A stretch of DNA of 45,781 nt, from positions 1 through 45,781 of the forward strand of contig JASHOQ010000031.1 in NCBI GenBank assembly GCA_030041045.1, in the 5' to 3' direction. The notes beneath the pieces are model-generated. The model was not told where the DNA came from and searched no databases. It saw nothing but the letters and a program-made list of their open reading frames with translations. Shown here piece by piece: positions 8,436-15,666 of the stretch (positions are counted from its first letter, which is position 1; each line of letters starts with the position of its first letter). This DNA is from Acidobacteriaceae bacterium. Lineage in GTDB: Bacteria; Acidobacteriota; Terriglobia; Terriglobales; Acidobacteriaceae. Both the position numbers and the translations under genes were made by a program.

Positions 8436-10538
8436 ATGCTGTGCCGTCACTGCCTGGCCATCTCCCTGGTTTCTTTTCTCGCCATTCCCTCCTTGCTCGC
8501 CGCCCAGCCCTCCTCAGCCTCGCCGGCCCAGGCTCCCGTCCCGCTGCTGCCGGCTCCGCGGGAGGCGCACTGGGAGACTGCGGTTGACCTGCCGGCGCGC
8601 ATCGTTGTCTCTGCCCCCGGCCGCAGCGCGGAAGACGAGTTTGCCGCCACCGATCTCGAAGAGGCCATCAAACAGCTCCCGCCGGCGGCGGCGCAGGGCA
8701 CTCAGCTGCCCTATCGCGTGGTCCTGTCGCGCACGGATTCAGTTGAAGCCAAGGCACTGCTCGCCCGCGAACACCTTGCCTTCGATCCGGCCATGGAATC
8801 GGAGGGCTACATCCTGGTTCTCGACGCGCACGGCGCCACCATTGTTGGCGAAACCGGCTCCGGTGTTTTTTATGGCGTGCAGACGTTCAAGCAGTTGCTT
8901 CCGCTTGCCGGCGCGCCGCGCGTCATTCCCACAGGAACCGTTCGCGACTGGCCGGCCATGGCCTATCGCGGCATCGACGACGATCTCTCCCGCGGCCCGT
9001 TCCCCACGCTCGATTTCGAAAAGCACCAGATTCGCGTCTTTGCCTCGTTCAAGATCAACATCTATTCGCCGTACTTCGAGCACACTCTGCTCTATCCCGA
9101 CCATCCTCTGCCCGCGCCGCCGGGCAGCGCGCTCACCCCCGCTGACGTGGCCCAGCTGGTGGCCTACGCGCGCCAGTATCATGTGACCGTTCTTCCCGAA
9201 CAGGAAGCCTTCGGCCATCTTCACCACGTGCTCAAGTACGAGCTCTATCAGGATGTGGCCGAGACGCCGGAGGGTCACGTTCTGGCGCCCGGCCAGCAGG
9301 ACACCCTGCCTCTCATCAAGGATTGGTTTACCCAGATCGCGCAGGAGTTTCCTTCGCCCTTTATTCACATCGGCGCCGATGAGACCTTCGAGCTGGGCGC
9401 GGGCCGTACGCGCGACCAGGTGCAGGCGCAGGGATATGGCCCCGTCTATGTGAGCTTTCTCAAGCAGATTCACGATGCGCTCGCGCCGCTCAATCGCCGG
9501 CTGCTTTTCTGGGGCGATATTGGCGACGCCAATCCCGATGCGGTACCGGGCCTTCCCAAGGATATGATCGCCATACCGTGGCTTTATTCGCCCACCGCGG
9601 ATTTCGACAAGGGCATCGAGCCCTTTGCCAAGGCGGGCATGGAGACCTGGGTGGCTCCCGGAGACGCGAACTGGAACTCGGTTTACCCGGAGGAGAAGAA
9701 TGCGCTGTGGAACATCCAGGGATTCATCCGCGAAGGCCAGAAGCTGGGTTCGACCGGCGCCCTCACCACGGTGTGGAATGACGATGGAGAAGGGCTTTTC
9801 AACATGGACTGGTACGGCGTGCTCTTTGGCGCCGTGGCCGCGTGGCAGCCGGGCGAGAGCTCGATTGCCGATTACCAGGATGCCTACGGCCAGGTGTTCC
9901 ACGGCGATGCCAGCGGCAAGATCAACGCCGCCGAAAAAGAGCTGATGGCCGCCGAAGAAGCCCTGGGCAACGCGCAAACCGGCCTGACCAGCGACACCGT
10001 CTTCTGGCTCGATCCCTGGAGCGCCCAGGGGCAGGCGGTTGCCGCCAAGCTGCAGCCGTACATCCAGGATTTGCGCACGCACGCCGAGCAGGCCATCGTT
10101 CTCATTGAGCAGGCGCGCTTCGCCAATCCCGGTCTGCGCGAGCCCAATGCATTGGTGGCCATGGATCTGGGCGCGCGCCGGCTCGATCTCATCGGCATGG
10201 AGTTCGAGCTGGCCGCACAGATCGCCGCCGGCTATGCGCAGGCCGTGGCCCAGCAGCACGACCGGACCAAGGCCGACTCGACGCAACACCTGCTCGAAGA
10301 AATCAGCAGCGACAATGGCCGCTGCCAGGATCTGCGCGACGCTTTCTCGGCCATTCGGGGAGAGTATTCTCAGGTATGGCTCGGTGAGAACCGGCCCTAC
10401 TGGCTCAATAACGTTACCGTGCGTTACGATCTTGCCATCGAGCGCTGGCAGCAGCGAGGCAATCTCCTCGATCAGGGCGCGCGCGATTGGCAGAACGGCA
10501 AGGACCTGCCTGCGCCGGCATCGCTCGGGCTCCCTTGA
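8436..10538 (+). CDS. Secreted GH20 beta-N-acetylhexosaminidase
   Basis: A 700-residue exported glycosidase. A signal peptide covers about 1-23 (ending SLLAAQ). A GH20b-like N-domain (about 35-165) is followed by the catalytic barrel from RGIDDDLSRG (about 180) to about 490. The catalytic Asp-Glu pair is D315-E316 in HIGADETF; most GH20 enzymes have HxGGDE, so one Gly is Ala here. WGDIG and TTVWNDDG segments fit the barrel's substrate-binding strands. A helical C-terminal region of about 200 residues carries no motif I recognise. It should remove terminal GlcNAc or GalNAc from chitin fragments, glycans or muropeptides, feeding the neighbouring sugar porter and SIS deaminase. Confidence 0.9.
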   Translation: MLCRHCLAISLVSFLAIPSLLAAQPSSASPAQAPVPLLPAPREAHWETAVDLPARIVVSAPGRSAEDEFAATDLEEAIKQLPPAAAQGTQLPYRVVLSRTDSVEAKALLAREHLAFDPAMESEGYILVLDAHGATIVGETGSGVFYGVQTFKQLLPLAGAPRVIPTGTVRDWPAMAYRGIDDDLSRGPFPTLDFEKHQIRVFASFKINIYSPYFEHTLLYPDHPLPAPPGSALTPADVAQLVAYARQYHVTVLPEQEAFGHLHHVLKYELYQDVAETPEGHVLAPGQQDTLPLIKDWFTQIAQEFPSPFIHIGADETFELGAGRTRDQVQAQGYGPVYVSFLKQIHDALAPLNRRLLFWGDIGDANPDAVPGLPKDMIAIPWLYSPTADFDKGIEPFAKAGMETWVAPGDANWNSVYPEEKNALWNIQGFIREGQKLGSTGALTTVWNDDGEGLFNMDWYGVLFGAVAAWQPGESSIADYQDAYGQVFHGDASGKINAAEKELMAAEEALGNAQTGLTSDTVFWLDPWSAQGQAVAAKLQPYIQDLRTHAEQAIVLIEQARFANPGLREPNALVAMDLGARRLDLIGMEFELAAQIAAGYAQAVAQQHDRTKADSTQHLLEEISSDNGRCQDLRDAFSAIRGEYSQVWLGENRPYWLNNVTVRYDLAIERWQQRGNLLDQGARDWQNGKDLPAPASLGLP

Positions 10539-10608
10539 CGTGAGCGGGCGCTGACTGAAGTTTCACCGGCTACCGCGATCGCCATTAACCAGGACCCCAC
10601 ATAGCCGC

Positions 10609-10620
10609 TATAATGATCGT
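10609..10620 (+). promoter_or_regulatory. Probable -10 element TATAAT followed by GATCGT
   Basis: A perfect TATAAT lies at 10609-10614, 24 bp before the REC-Hpt start codon at 10639. The -35 match is poor (TTAACC at 10585-10590 with an 18-bp spacer), so either an activator is used or the promoter is weak. The transcript leader would be very short. AATGATCGT here is identical to the one in the MFS/GH20 divergent region. Confidence 0.5.
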
Positions 10621-10638
10621 CAAAGTTCAACTTAGGCC

Positions 10639-11415
10639 ATGCACACCAAAGCCATGCTCGATCTTGGAGTCCGGCAGGATCAGCTTACGGTTCTGCTCGT
10701 GGACGACGATCTTGTGAGCCGTGAGGTGACGGCTACTGTGCTCACCATGAACGGCTTCACTGTGCACACGGCCGACAACGGCAACTCCGCGCTCGCCAGC
10801 GTGGCTACCGGCGAAGTTGCGCCCGACGTGATCCTGATGGATGCGCAGATGCCCGGCCTGAGCGGGACCGCGCTGATTTCTGCCCTCCGCGGCCGCAGCC
10901 GTGCGCGCATCATCGCCGTTAGCGGCAGCCCGCCGCCGGCTGAGATTTCCGCGGCGGCCGACGGCGCGCTGCTCAAACCGCTGGAAATTGCCGCGCTGCG
11001 CCGGCTCCTCGAGGACCGCTCCGCCCTTCAGGAGGCGATGCAATCGGCTGCTGCCGGTGCGGAGGCGCCCGTGGTCAGCGTGGAAACGCTGGCCAAGCTT
11101 CGCCAGCTGATGCCGGAATCGTCCCTGCGTGAGATTTACCGCGCCATCGTCACCGATCTTTCGCGCCGCGCCAAGCTTCTTGAGATCGCCATGGCCAAGG
11201 GCGACCTTTCTGAGATTCGCCGCATCGGCCACGCGGTCAAAGGCGGCTGCGCCATGGCTGGCGCCATGCAGGCTGCGCGTGTGGGCGCGCGCCTGGAGGC
11301 TTGCTCGTTCGATTCCACAGGTAACCAATCGGATAACAGAACCCAATTGCTCAAGGATTTGCGTTCCGCCGCCGAAGGCTTGGAGCGTATTCTCGAAGGT
11401 GAATTGCCCGCCTGA
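10639..11415 (+). CDS. Response regulator receiver-Hpt fusion protein
   Basis: A 258-residue two-domain signalling protein. An N-terminal receiver domain (about 15-130) has the acidic pocket D22-D24, phosphoacceptor D68 (LMDAQMPGLSG) and Lys113 (LLKPL). A C-terminal histidine-phosphotransfer domain (about 147-250) has the phosphorylatable His198 in IGHAVKGGCAMAGA. Such proteins act as intermediates of His-Asp-His-Asp phosphorelays and are commonly parts of hybrid kinases; here the kinase portion is absent. It lies 52 bp upstream of a NarL-type regulator, which is the natural phosphoryl acceptor. The input kinase must be encoded elsewhere. Confidence 0.92.
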   Translation: MHTKAMLDLGVRQDQLTVLLVDDDLVSREVTATVLTMNGFTVHTADNGNSALASVATGEVAPDVILMDAQMPGLSGTALISALRGRSRARIIAVSGSPPPAEISAAADGALLKPLEIAALRRLLEDRSALQEAMQSAAAGAEAPVVSVETLAKLRQLMPESSLREIYRAIVTDLSRRAKLLEIAMAKGDLSEIRRIGHAVKGGCAMAGAMQAARVGARLEACSFDSTGNQSDNRTQLLKDLRSAAEGLERILEGELPA

Positions 11416-11467
11416 CCCATAGCATCCATCACGCCGTGGACCGGGCCAACGGAGGCGAGCCGCTCAA

Positions 11468-12130
11468 ATGGAGCACAACATACGAATTGTCCTTGCGGAC
11501 GACCACCCGGTCGTGCGCATCGGTGTGCGCAACATGCTGTCGGAAGCCGATGGCTATGAGATCGTGGGCGAAGCCGCCGACGGCGATGAGGCCATCACGG
11601 CGACCCTGGAGCTCGCGCCCGATATTCTCCTGCTCGATGTGCAGATGCCGCGCCTGCCCGGACTCGAGGCCATGCGCGCCATTGTGAACGGGACCTCGAC
11701 GGCCAAGATTCTTCTGCTCACCTCCACCATCACCACGCAGCAGATCATCGAGGCGCTACACATCGGCGCGCGCGGCATCGTTTTGAAAGACGCCCTCGCC
11801 AGCCACTTGCAGACGGCCATCCGCACCGTGTACGCGGGCGATTACTGGATCGGCGGCAAGCGAGTCGTGAACCTGGTCTCGGCCTTGCACGACCTGATGC
11901 AGCAGGCCGCCGTGCCGCAGCGCAAGACCTACGGGCTGACGCCGCGCGAGCTTGAAGTGGTGGGCTGCATCGTGGAAGGCTGCTCCAACCGCGACATCGC
12001 CAAGCAGTTCTCGTTGAGCGAAGAGACGGTCAAGCGGCATCTCTCCAACATCTTCGACAAAACCGGCGTTTCCACGCGGCTGGAACTGGCGCTGTTCGCC
12101 ATTGCGCACCATCTGGTCACGCCGCAGTAG
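11468..12130 (+). CDS. NarL/FixJ-family response regulator (LuxR-type HTH)
   Basis: A 220-residue transcription factor. The receiver domain (1-120) has the D11-D12 acidic pair, phosphorylation site D57 (LLLDVQMPRLPG) and Lys108. The C-terminal GerE/LuxR helix-turn-helix (about 150-215) begins LTPRELEVVGCIVEG and contains SLSEETVKRHLSNIFDKTGVSTRLELA. It likely binds DNA as a dimer when phosphorylated. It forms a probable two-gene operon with the REC-Hpt gene. No terminator is visible downstream; instead a repeat-rich non-coding stretch follows. Confidence 0.94.
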   Translation: MEHNIRIVLADDHPVVRIGVRNMLSEADGYEIVGEAADGDEAITATLELAPDILLLDVQMPRLPGLEAMRAIVNGTSTAKILLLTSTITTQQIIEALHIGARGIVLKDALASHLQTAIRTVYAGDYWIGGKRVVNLVSALHDLMQQAAVPQRKTYGLTPRELEVVGCIVEGCSNRDIAKQFSLSEETVKRHLSNIFDKTGVSTRLELALFAIAHHLVTPQ

Positions 12131-12524
12131 ACGGCAGTTGACGAACCAGGTAGCGGCGGCTATGCATCAGGGCGCGGCTGGCAGGTCACGGCTTTAGCCC
12201 TGACTGCCGGAGAGGCCGCATAAACACCGGCACCTCAAAGTCTGCCAATAAACTCGATCGAAGGCGGTTTTGTACGAAGGGCACGGCTCCAGCGGTGCCG
12301 TGATGTCCGCAAAGATCCAGGGCTTTATCGGAAAATGCGTAAGGAACGTTCTGCGAAACGCGCCGGAGGCGCAGCGTTGATTAGCCCCGCGCTTCAGCGC
12401 GGGGAGAGCGGATTCCAAATATCCTTCCAGGAGTCCCGGAGGGACGGTGCAGGGCATTTCCTGCGCCGGAATCAATAGCTCCTGGGGAAGTTCAACACTC
12501 ATCGCGGGATTGAAGCGACCGTGT
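12131..12524. repeat. Non-coding stretch with dispersed hairpin repeats
   Basis: No convincing gene. At 12180-12229 lies a copy of a roughly 50-bp repeat that recurs at 39011-39060 (shared: GGxAGGTCA-GGCTT-AGCCCTGACTGCCG then G-C-TAAACA). At 12385-12404 is a perfect hairpin CCCCGCGC-TTCA-GCGCGGGG. At 12431-12445 is the short palindromic motif GTCCCGGAGGGAC. These look like REP-type intergenic elements. A minus-strand reading frame across them (12194-12583) has no protein-like features. Confidence 0.6.
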
Positions 12525-13004
12525 TTACGGATGGCTCTGCCCGCCGGCGGCAATTTCCATCCCGTGCCGCACCAGGGCCGCAACCGCCATCCAGCTTTCT
12601 TCGGCTCCGCGCCGGCTGCCCGGCAGGTTCACGATCAGCGTGCGTCCGCGCAGTCCGGCGATGCCGCGCGAGAGCCACGCGTAGGGATTGCGCTCAGCGC
12701 CCGCGACGCGCATCGCTTCGGCAATGCCGGGCGCCTCGCGGTCGATCACCCGTCGCGTCGCCTCCGGCGTGCGGTCGCGGGGTCCCAGTCCCGTTCCGCC
12801 CACCGTAAGCACAAGGTCCGTATTTTGCGCACTCAGGTCCTCAAGCGCCGAGGCAATCGCGTCTTCGTCGTCCTCGAGCAGCAGCGCGCGGATCTCCGCG
12901 CTCGGCCACTCGTTTTTCACGCGCGCTTGAATGGCCGGGCCCGCGGTGTCTGCCATCAACCCGCGCGCGCAGCGATCAGAGACGGTGATGACGGCAATCA
13001 GCAT
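12525..13004 (-). CDS. MogA/MoaB-family molybdenum cofactor biosynthesis protein
   Basis: A 159-residue protein of the MoCF-binding fold. It starts MLIAVITVSDRCARG, has a DTAGP turn, and the molybdopterin-binding signature TVGGTGLGPRDRTPEAT at about 67-83, with NLPGSRRGAEES near 126-137. The family adenylates molybdopterin (MogA, and MoaB in some lineages) before molybdenum insertion. ATG 13004 is chosen because family members begin at the first beta strand; upstream starts would add an unrelated tail rich in Arg. It stands alone between two repeat-bearing gaps, so the molybdoenzyme served cannot be inferred here. Confidence 0.9.
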   Translation of the reverse strand: MLIAVITVSDRCARGLMADTAGPAIQARVKNEWPSAEIRALLLEDDEDAIASALEDLSAQNTDLVLTVGGTGLGPRDRTPEATRRVIDREAPGIAEAMRVAGAERNPYAWLSRGIAGLRGRTLIVNLPGSRRGAEESWMAVAALVRHGMEIAAGGQSHP

Positions 13005-13071
13005 GGATCGGCGCGGCCCTCCGCGAAAACTAACCGCAGAGATCATCGCATCCCGATGCCGCGCTTGCAAA

Positions 13072-13165
13072 ATGCGGCTCTCGTTTGTCCGAAGGGTACG
13101 GGCTTCAGCCCGTACGAGAGAGCCTTCAAATAGAAAAAAGGGCTTCAGCCCCTGAGGGATTGCAT
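13072..13165. repeat. Two TTCA-loop hairpins downstream of the Crp/Fnr gene
   Basis: GTACGGGC-TTCA-GCCCGTAC (13096-13115) is a perfect 8-bp stem with a TTCA loop, set inside an outer inverted arm (GGCTCTCGT ... ACGAGAGAGCC). A second core GGGCTTCAGCCC sits at 13140-13151. They belong to the same hairpin family as 12385-12404 and 39016-39035. There is no T-run, so a terminator role is doubtful. Confidence 0.6.
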
Positions 13166-13224
13166 ATCAAGCTCGGTCTTGACCCCAAATGCGCCCACGC
13201 TGCAAAATGTCCGGGGGAGAGAAC

Positions 13225-13938
13225 TTATGCGGTCAGCCGCTCCAGCTGCTCGGGCTTGACGATGGTGAGGCTTGTGCCTTTGATGGTGATCCACTGGTCG
13301 CGCCGGAACTGGTTCAGCAGGCGCGTGACGGTTTCGCGCGAAGTGCCGGCCATGTTGGCGACCTCCTCGTGCGTGAGCGCCATGGTGAATTTGATCTCAG
13401 GCCGTCCGTCGGCTGCCGTGCGGCCCCAGTCGAGCAACAGGCGCGCCAGCCGGCCTGCGGCGGAGCCGGAGAGCGCCAGCCGCTTGGCGTCGTGGAACAC
13501 GGTGAGATATTCGCTCGAAAGCGACTGCGCGGCATGCATGGACGCGATGCCGTGCCGGCCGAGAAACTCGACAAACTCCTGCTTGCGCACCGTCTTCACC
13601 TGGCAGGGCTCAAGAGCCTCGGCGGTCACTTCATGGGGCACGTTGGCCAGCACCGCGCTCAGGCCCAGCACGTCGCCGGGGCCGGCAATTTTCAGGATCA
13701 TGGTTTTGCCGTCGCGCGAAGTGGAAGAGATTTTTACTTGCCCAAAGCAAAGGACAAAAACGTTACGCGCCGAGTCGCCCTCGGAAAACAGCTTGGCGCC
13801 GCGCGCATGGTTCATCATGATGCCGATTCCGTCGTAGTCCGCGAGCGCCTCCGGCGTGAGATTGCAAAACATGCGCAAATGCCGATGTTCGCAATTGAGA
13901 CAATCCTCGGGAGCGTGATGGGGATGGAAAGCAGCCAT
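13225..13938 (-). CDS. Crp/Fnr-family transcriptional regulator with FNR-like N-terminal cysteines
   Basis: A 237-residue regulator with an N-terminal cysteine group C13-x2-C16-x8-C25, a cyclic-nucleotide-binding-type beta-roll (about 30-140, also C64 and C112), and a C-terminal winged helix-turn-helix (about 165-235). The recognition helix reads TSRETVTRLL, with the Arg-Glu-x3-Arg arrangement of CRP rather than the Glu-x2-Ser-Arg of FNR, which predicts TGTGA-type half-sites. A matching site lies 53-68 bp upstream of its own start and further sites precede the universal stress gene. The cysteines could hold an Fe-S cluster, as in FNR, but the spacing differs and C112 is three residues off FNR Cys122. 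ATG 13938 is preferred to a TTG at 13956. Confidence 0.88.
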   Translation of the reverse strand: MAAFHPHHAPEDCLNCEHRHLRMFCNLTPEALADYDGIGIMMNHARGAKLFSEGDSARNVFVLCFGQVKISSTSRDGKTMILKIAGPGDVLGLSAVLANVPHEVTAEALEPCQVKTVRKQEFVEFLGRHGIASMHAAQSLSSEYLTVFHDAKRLALSGSAAGRLARLLLDWGRTAADGRPEIKFTMALTHEEVANMAGTSRETVTRLLNQFRRDQWITIKGTSLTIVKPEQLERLTA

Positions 13939-13990
13939 AACTATGCCCTGAAGCAACTAATCAAAGTATAGCCGGGATGCAAATGCACAC

Positions 13991-14006
13991 TGTGACGCAG
14001 ATCACA
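13991..14006. promoter_or_regulatory. CRP/FNR-type operator TGTGA-N6-TCACA
   Basis: TGTGACGCAGATCACA has both half-sites perfect. It lies 53-68 bp upstream of the crp/fnr-like start codon and overlaps the stop codon of the preceding cNMP-domain gene. The encoded recognition helix fits this half-site, so autoregulation is likely. Confidence 0.7.
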
Positions 14007-14493
14007 CCATCTTCGCGTGCGTCCGCCGCGCACGCGCCTCGAGCCGGTTGAAGCAGCATAGCGCGTACGCGCGTGAAACTTCCCGCGCCAGCTCCTCCAG
14101 CAGATGCATGCGCAGCGGCGGATGGAGATCGAAGGCGCGGCTGAGCGTCGCCATGGGCAGCATCAGCAGCGATCCCGCGGATACCGCGGTGAGCGTGTAG
14201 GTATGCCGTCCGCCGCCCAGCGCAGCGGCCAGTTCCACCAGTTCGCCCGTGTGGGCCATCCCCAGCGCCAGCCGGGTATTCAGCCTGACCGCGCTGCGGG
14301 CAAAACTTCCGCAAGCGAGAAGGTAAAGACCATTGCAGATCTGGTGCTGGCGAAACACCACCCAGCCCGCGTCGAATTGAAAGATTTGCGCAGCGCCGGA
14401 GAGGATATCGCCCGCCTGCGGAGGACACGCCAACAGTTCGGCCAGCGGATGCGCAGCCGCCTTCGGTGCGCGGACTCCTGTTTCACTGAGCAT
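14002..14493 (-). CDS. Cyclic-nucleotide-binding-domain protein lacking a DNA-binding domain
   Basis: A 163-residue protein that resembles the sensory half of Crp/Fnr regulators: FQFDAGWVVFRQHQICNGLYLLACGSF and MAHTGELVELAAALGG correspond to the beta-roll, and a helix (about 130-155) corresponds to the dimer helix. It then stops, with no helix-turn-helix. ATG 14493 is chosen; a GTG at 14580 would overlap the upstream stress-protein gene. It lies between the universal stress gene (37-bp gap) and the Crp/Fnr gene on the same strand, so it could be a co-sensor, a decoy dimer partner, or a decayed regulator. Function not established. Confidence 0.68.
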   Translation of the reverse strand: MLSETGVRAPKAAAHPLAELLACPPQAGDILSGAAQIFQFDAGWVVFRQHQICNGLYLLACGSFARSAVRLNTRLALGMAHTGELVELAAALGGGRHTYTLTAVSAGSLLMLPMATLSRAFDLHPPLRMHLLEELAREVSRAYALCCFNRLEARARRTHAKMV

Positions 14494-14530
14494 CGTCTTA
14501 ACTCGCGTCGTACGCCGAAGCGTCAGCCGG

Positions 14531-15397
14531 TCAGGCTTCGACAGGCTGGATCGCCGGCGGAACACACAACACCGGCACACGTGAACCCGCGAGCAAGGAA
14601 AATGCGGTCCCGTGCGGCCCCGGAGTTTCGCTCGCCCGCTTCACGCCCACCACCAGGATGCTGGGATGGTATTGCGCAATGGTCGCGGCAATTGCGTCTG
14701 CGGGAGCGCCATCCTTGACAATGCACCGCACCGGTACTTTGCCGTCCGGCTCAATGCCGAACTCCTCGCGCGTGGTGGCGCAGGGATTCAGAAAGGCGGA
14801 GGCCTCGGCCGCGGTGCGCGCGTGCAGGACCACAAGCGGCCGGTCGAAGGTTTCGGCTAGAGAATACGCGGTGGCGACGGCCTCCTGAGCGGCTTCGTTT
14901 TTCTCCATCGCCAGCAGAACCGGGCCGCCGGGAATGGGGCGATAGGGACCGGCATTCCAGTCTGCCGCAACCGCAAGCACCGGGCACGGAGCCAAGCGGA
15001 CAACCTGTTCCGCGATAGAGCCCACCAGCAGCGGACCCACGCCATCCTGCCCTCGGGTCCCAATGACAATCAGCCCGGCCCGATACTGCCGCGCCACGTT
15101 CACCAGCATTTGCGCCACGGCGCCCTGGCGGACTTCCGAGTGGCTGGAAATCGCTTCTTTGAGCAGGTCGCAGGCAATTTTGTCCAGCGCCTTGCGCGCA
15201 TCTTCATTCATCTTGCGCAACACCCGGCCCGGAACGCCGTCCACGGTGGCATATTCCATCGGGTCCAGGGAGTGCGCCAGCACCATGCGTGCGCCATATG
15301 AGGCGGCCAGCTTCCGGGCATATTCGAGCGCCGCTTCCGACTCGCGATTCGCATTCGTGGCCACGACGATGGTTTTCAAACCCTCCTTGAAGCTCAT
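14531..15397 (-). CDS. Universal stress protein with two Usp domains
   Basis: A 288-residue tandem UspA protein: domain 1 about 6-145, domain 2 about 155-285. Domain 1 keeps the ATP-binding motif G113-x2-G116-x9-G126-S127; in domain 2 the equivalent (GVKRASETPGPHGTAFS) is altered, so it may bind ATP at only one site. ATG 15397 has a strong AGGAGG ribosome binding site. Two CRP/FNR-type palindromes lie 93-131 bp upstream, so it is probably a target of the Crp/Fnr regulator encoded two genes downstream. This resembles hypoxia or stationary-phase control of stress proteins elsewhere. Confidence 0.93.
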   Translation of the reverse strand: MSFKEGLKTIVVATNANRESEAALEYARKLAASYGARMVLAHSLDPMEYATVDGVPGRVLRKMNEDARKALDKIACDLLKEAISSHSEVRQGAVAQMLVNVARQYRAGLIVIGTRGQDGVGPLLVGSIAEQVVRLAPCPVLAVAADWNAGPYRPIPGGPVLLAMEKNEAAQEAVATAYSLAETFDRPLVVLHARTAAEASAFLNPCATTREEFGIEPDGKVPVRCIVKDGAPADAIAATIAQYHPSILVVGVKRASETPGPHGTAFSLLAGSRVPVLCVPPAIQPVEA

Positions 15398-15489
15398 CTC
15401 CGCCTCCTTCTCGCGCCATCCCTGCGCCCTGGCGCACCAAGGTAATGGCTCGTTTCATTTCGAGTTTGCGCGGCGACGAAAGCAACGGC

Positions 15490-15528
15490 AGTGACCCATT
15501 TCACTCCAGTTTGTGATTTAAATCACAA
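15490..15528. promoter_or_regulatory. Tandem CRP/FNR-type operators upstream of the universal stress gene
   Basis: The distal site TTGTGATTTAAATCACAA (15511-15528) is a perfect 18-bp palindrome containing TGTGA-N6-TCACA. The proximal site AGTGACCCATTTCACT (15490-15505) is a perfect outer palindrome AGTGA-N6-TCACT. The centres are 22 bp apart, about two helical turns, so both dimers would sit on the same DNA face. No convincing -10 could be assigned downstream. Confidence 0.75.
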
Positions 15529-15666
15529 CCGGCCCCCGAACGGGTTCCAGGTTCGACGAGCAAAGAAGCGCAAGTGCGTATCCAAAAGTTGCGGCCTCCA
15601 TCCGGTTTCCAGAGGAGGCCGCTTCCAATGCAATGCAGTTATCGGTCAGATCGCCCGGCGCGCTTC

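Noticed and set aside
12194..12583. 129-residue minus-strand reading frame across the repeat region
   Set aside because: It runs through hairpin repeats, is rich in Arg, Cys and Pro without a fold-like pattern, and overlaps the end of the MogA/MoaB-type gene in another frame.
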